Shown: piece by piece, positions 61,169 through 64,000 of the stretch
Layout: the number at the start of each line of letters is the position of its first letter
How positions within the stretch are numbered: position 1 is the first letter of the stretch
From: Streptomyces fildesensis
GTDB lineage: Bacteria > Actinomycetota > Actinomycetes > Streptomycetales > Streptomycetaceae
DNA: 64,000 nt
Reading direction: 5' to 3'
Assembly (NCBI RefSeq): GCF_016107395.1
Contig: NZ_JAAIKO010000004.1
Coordinates: 62,001 to 126,000 of the forward strand
Program-made: the position numbers and the translations under genes
The notes under the pieces: generated by a model
Told to the model about the DNA's origin: nothing
The model's database searches: none
Seen by the model: only the letters and a program-made list of their open reading frames with translations

Positions 61169-62818
61169 TCAGAGCCAGCGCAGGGCGAACCAGAGGTCCA
61201 TGCGGGTATCGGGGTCGTCCAGGTCCGCGTCGAGCAGCGCGGCGGTCCGCGCGATGCGCTGCCGGACCGTGTTGCGATGCACTTCCAGTGCCACGGCGCT
61301 GCGGTCCCAGCTGCCGTGCAGCGCCAGCCAGGCGCGCAGGGTCTCCACGAGGGCGGGGGAGTCCAGTAGCGGTTCCAGCAGGGCGCGGGCCTGGGCGCGC
61401 GCCTCCTCGGGCGCCACGAGCGCCGTCATGCCCGCGCCGCCGCCGCGGTGCCGGGCCAGCTCGGAGCGGTTCGCGACGGCCCGGCGCAGCGCACCCGCCG
61501 CCTGGGCGTCGGCGGCGGCGAGTTCCGCCGTGGACGCCGGGGCGCTGACCCCGAGCGTCCAGCCCGGCTGCGCGGAGATCCGGCGGTCGGCGGGCAGCAG
61601 GGCCCGGACGGCGGCGACCCCGTCCGCGTCGACCAGCGCGGTGCCGAGCGCGGCCGCCAGAGCGGCGGCGGCCAGCGGTGCCGCCTCGCCGCGGGTGGGG
61701 CCGGAGCCGCGGTGGTGCCCGTGCACCACGATCCAGCGCGGCCCGGTCGCCGCGACGGCTTCCGCCTCGCCGCCGGTCTCGGCGGCAGGCCGGGTGGGAG
61801 CGGTCAGCAGGGGCGCGACGTCCTCGGGGCGCGCGCCGAGCAGCAGCCGCACCAGGGCGGCGGAGCGGTCGGTGTCGGCCGTGCCCTGGTAAGGGCCGGT
61901 GAGCAACGAGAGCAGCACGGTGGCGACCCCGGTGAGCGCGTTGTCGGCCGGATCGCGCCGCCCCGCCGCGACCGCCAGCACCAGGCCCTCGCCGGGAGCG
62001 CTCCCGGCCAGCGCGTAGGCCGCCAGATGCGCGCCGGCGACGGTGTCGGTGGCCGAGGACGGAGCCTGGACGGTCTGCGCCCGGTCGCCCGGCAGCGGCC
62101 TGACCACCTGCGCCAGCCGGCCGAGCGCCGTGCGGACCGGCGGCCCGGGGCGGGTGCCCGCCCCGTACAGCTCCCCGCCGCCGGGGCCGAGGAGGGCCGC
62201 CCAGCCGCCCAGATGGTGGGCGAGCTGACGCAGCACGGCGGGCACCGGCTCGGGGCGGGCGGCGGCGGAGGCCAGGGACTGCTGGGCCTCGGTGACCCGG
62301 CGCAGCTCGCGATGGCGGGCCTCGGCCATCGCCTGCCAGACAGCCCGGGCGACCGCGGTGAACGGGGTTTGCGGCGGAACCTCCACCAAAGGCAGGCCGT
62401 ACCGGTCGCACGCCTCCACGAGGGCGCGGGGCGTCTCCTCGTAGACGGGTGCGAGCCCGAAGCCGAGCGCCGCGGCACCTGCCTCCACGGCGCGTGCCAC
62501 GTAGTGGTCGAGATAGGCGTCGTCGACACCGCCACCGGCCTGGTCGACGCCGAGGTCATCGGTGGGGCCGCCGTCGGCGTCGGCCGGGCGCGTTTCCCGT
62601 CGCCTCGTGGTGTCGCCCGCCGATGGGAAGTGCACCCCGGCGGTCAGCAGCAGCTCGCCGCCCAGCAGATACGGAACCGGGTCTTCCATCTCACTGGTGT
62701 GCACCCAGTGGACGGGGATGTCCTCGCGCGGACCCGCGACCTGCCGAAGTCCCAGGTCCGCGCGGGCCAGCAGATCGGCGAGCGGTACTGGGGGAGTGGG
62801 CGGCGCCAGACTCGGCAT
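61169..62818 (-). CDS. PucR-family transcriptional regulator
   Basis: 549 residues. N-terminal PucR domain (about 8-160: PVPLADLLARADLGLRQVAG, EMEDPVPYLLGGELLLTAG) with an inserted acidic stretch, a central GGDEF-like degenerate region, and the C-terminal HTH_30 domain (LRAWLALHGSWDRSAVALEVHRNTVRQRIARTAALL). The ATG at 62818 fits the family N-terminus, but a longer frame from 62875 cannot be excluded. PucR proteins control purine, amine or amino-acid use; divergent from a symporter remnant and an agmatinase gene, so agmatine or polyamine catabolism is the likely target. Confidence 0.87.
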   Translation of the reverse strand: MPSLAPPTPPVPLADLLARADLGLRQVAGPREDIPVHWVHTSEMEDPVPYLLGGELLLTAGVHFPSAGDTTRRRETRPADADGGPTDDLGVDQAGGGVDDAYLDHYVARAVEAGAAALGFGLAPVYEETPRALVEACDRYGLPLVEVPPQTPFTAVARAVWQAMAEARHRELRRVTEAQQSLASAAARPEPVPAVLRQLAHHLGGWAALLGPGGGELYGAGTRPGPPVRTALGRLAQVVRPLPGDRAQTVQAPSSATDTVAGAHLAAYALAGSAPGEGLVLAVAAGRRDPADNALTGVATVLLSLLTGPYQGTADTDRSAALVRLLLGARPEDVAPLLTAPTRPAAETGGEAEAVAATGPRWIVVHGHHRGSGPTRGEAAPLAAAALAAALGTALVDADGVAAVRALLPADRRISAQPGWTLGVSAPASTAELAAADAQAAGALRRAVANRSELARHRGGGAGMTALVAPEEARAQARALLEPLLDSPALVETLRAWLALHGSWDRSAVALEVHRNTVRQRIARTAALLDADLDDPDTRMDLWFALRWL

Positions 62819-62945
62819 GTGCGGTCCATCCACTGGAGTGACGTCGAATGGAGGAAACGTACACTTCAGCGACATCTTTCAGCCACCTAGGGTCATCCCC
62901 GGAATCGCCCGCATTCAGTGAAGCGCTTCGGACGGAGGAGAGCCC

Positions 62946-63110
62946 ATGGCTGTCGACTACGGCCTGCTGGCCTCGCTCGCCACGTACGCCGTGGTGAGCC
63001 TGGCCACGAAGCCGACCGACGCGGCCGTCCTGGCGGCCTGGCGCGAGCGGCTCGCGGGCCGCGGCGCCACCGTCCCGGCCGTCGCGGAACCGGTGCCCGC
63101 ACAGGGCTGA
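62946..63110 (+). pseudogene. 54-codon remnant resembling the C-terminus of a sodium:solute symporter
   Basis: An ATG with GGAGGAG at ideal spacing opens a 54-codon frame: MAVDYGLLASLATYAVVSLATKP... The hydrophobic stretch followed by KPTDAAVLAAWRERLAGRG looks like the last helix and tail of SSS-family symporters, which I recall lying upstream of agmatinase genes in Streptomyces. Start signals of a real gene joined to a symporter tail suggest a large in-frame deletion. It could instead be a genuine single-helix small protein; translation is plausible. Confidence 0.5.
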
Positions 63111-63161
63111 ACCGGTCCCGGCACAGGGTCGTCCCGGTCCCCGGACCGGGCCGAACCGAAG

Positions 63162-63170
63162 TTATCCACA
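63162..63170. other. single DnaA-box-like sequence TTATCCACA
   Basis: Perfect match to the classical 9-mer in the 141-bp gap before the agmatinase gene. A hairpin (CCGGTCC/GGACCGG) is just left. There are no neighbouring boxes, so it is not an origin; it may be chance or a DnaA regulatory site. Confidence 0.4.
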
Positions 63171-63251
63171 GCCCCGGCCCGCTTGTCAGCGAGCCGGGGG
63201 ACACTCGAATCACACCGAAGCACCACGAGTAACGCGAAAGAAGGCACCCCG

Positions 63252-64000
63252 ATGAGCAGCAACGAACCGCGTGGACCGATCGACTCGTCCCGCATCCCGC
63301 GGTACGCCGGCCCCGCCACGTTCGCCCGGCTGCCCCGGCTGGACGAGGTCGGCACCGCGGACGTCGCCGTGGTCGGTGTGCCGTTCGACAGCGGGGTCTC
63401 GTACCGTCCCGGCGCCCGCTTCGGCGGCAACGCCATCCGTGAGGCCTCCCGGCTGCTGCGCCCGTACAACCCGGCGCAGGACGCCTCGCCGTTCGCGCTC
63501 GCCCAGGTCGCGGACGCGGGCGACATCGCCGCCAACCCGTTCAACATCAACGAGGCCGTCGAAACCATCCAGGCCGCCGCCGACGATCTGCTCGACACCG
63601 GCGCCCGCCTGATGACCCTCGGTGGCGACCACACCATCGCGCTGCCGCTGCTGCGCTCGGTCGCCCGCAAGCACGGGCCTGTCGCCCTGCTCCACTTCGA
63701 CGCGCACCTGGACACGTGGGACACGTACTTCGGCGCCGAGTACACCCACGGCACCCCGTTCCGCCGCGCCGTCGAGGAGGGCATCCTCGACACCGAGGCG
63801 CTCTCCCACGTCGGCACCCGCGGCCCGCTGTACGGCAAGAAGGACCTGGACGACGACGAGAAGATGGGCTTCGGCATCGTCACCTCGGCGGACGTCATGC
63901 GCCGCGGTGTCGACGAGGTCGCGCAGCAGCTGCGCGAGCGCATCGGCGACCGGCCGCTGTACATCTCCATCGACATCGACGTCCTGGACCCGGCGCACGC
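63252..64000 (+). CDS. speB: agmatinase / ureohydrolase (3' end outside window)
   Basis: 249 codons visible before the right edge. Arginase-fold features: [26 protein letters not shown] near the start, metal ligands in GGDHTIALP and [18 protein letters not shown], and [12 protein letters not shown] as the last visible residues (second metal Asp pair). This hydrolyses agmatine to putrescine and urea, or a related guanidino acid; the agmatinase assignment follows the motif pattern. Preceded by a GAAGG-type site. Downstream of the symporter remnant and divergent from PucR. Confidence 0.92.
   Translation, partial: MSSNEPRGPIDSSRIPRYAGPATFARLPRLDEVGTADVAVVGVPFDSGVSYRPGARFGGNAIREASRLLRPYNPAQDASPFALAQVADAGDIAANPFNINEAVETIQAAADDLLDTGARLMTLGGDHTIALPLLRSVARKHGPVALLHFDAHLDTWDTYFGAEYTHGTPFRRAVEEGILDTEALSHVGTRGPLYGKKDLDDDEKMGFGIVTSADVMRRGVDEVAQQLRERIGDRPLYISIDIDVLDPAH

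Noticed and set aside
63162..63170. Replication origin at the DnaA-box-like site
   Set aside because: Only one box is present and no dnaA, dnaN or box cluster is visible.

Overview
The window is high-GC actinobacterial DNA, almost certainly Streptomyces. The signs are a strong G/C bias at third codon positions, GTG starts with GGAGG-type ribosome binding sites, an adpA homologue carrying a TTA codon, perfect CebR and near-perfect DasR operator sequences, and gene neighbourhoods (bglC-cebGFE/cebR-orn-adpA-glmS; acdH-hmgL-accA1-accD1) that I recall from Streptomyces chromosomes. It looks like core chromosome: no prophage, CRISPR array, integrase or biosynthetic cluster is visible.

Layout. 0-5.8 kb: a partial PAS-GGDEF-EAL protein, two tandem secreted M6-like metalloproteases, an OsmC protein and a lipoprotein polysaccharide deacetylase. 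5.8-5.95 kb: a short transcription unit that reads as a circularly permuted tRNA-Ala(CGC), with the 3' half encoded before the 5' half. This is the most unusual object here. 6-19.5 kb: a cell-envelope block with LysX and two further DUF2156/MprF-type proteins with unusual N-terminal fusions, an esterase, a secreted peptidase, a tail-anchored surface protein and a class F sortase. 19.7-25.2 kb: tRNA-Lys, two small conserved proteins, and an overlapping operon of a Fe-S PD-(D/E)XK nuclease, an unknown protein and an SF1 helicase. 25-33.5 kb: PAP2 phosphatase, TetR regulator, histidine phosphatase, XRE/TPR regulator, a primase-polymerase-like fragment, a spermidine-synthase-like protein and an OmpR-type two-component pair.

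33.5-49.5 kb: carbohydrate use and development. There is a CBM2-GH18 chitinase and a GH20 hexosaminidase, each with a DasR-like site, the cellobiose system bglC-cebG-cebF-cebE with cebR, tRNA-His, orn, adpA, a universal stress protein and glmS. Chitin/GlcNAc and cellulose/cellobiose supply therefore sit next to amino-sugar synthesis and the master developmental regulator. 49.5-58.2 kb: leucine/acyl-CoA catabolism (acyl-CoA dehydrogenase, HMG-CoA lyase, methylcrotonyl-CoA carboxylase subunits) divergent from a TetR gene, a second acyl-CoA dehydrogenase and a TesB thioesterase, with a 46-bp palindromic operator between them. A 167-bp MITE-like element overlaps the thioesterase stop codon. 58.2-64 kb: a NarL-type two-component pair, a conserved putative phosphatase, a PucR regulator, a 54-codon frame that looks like a collapsed symporter gene, and the start of an agmatinase gene.
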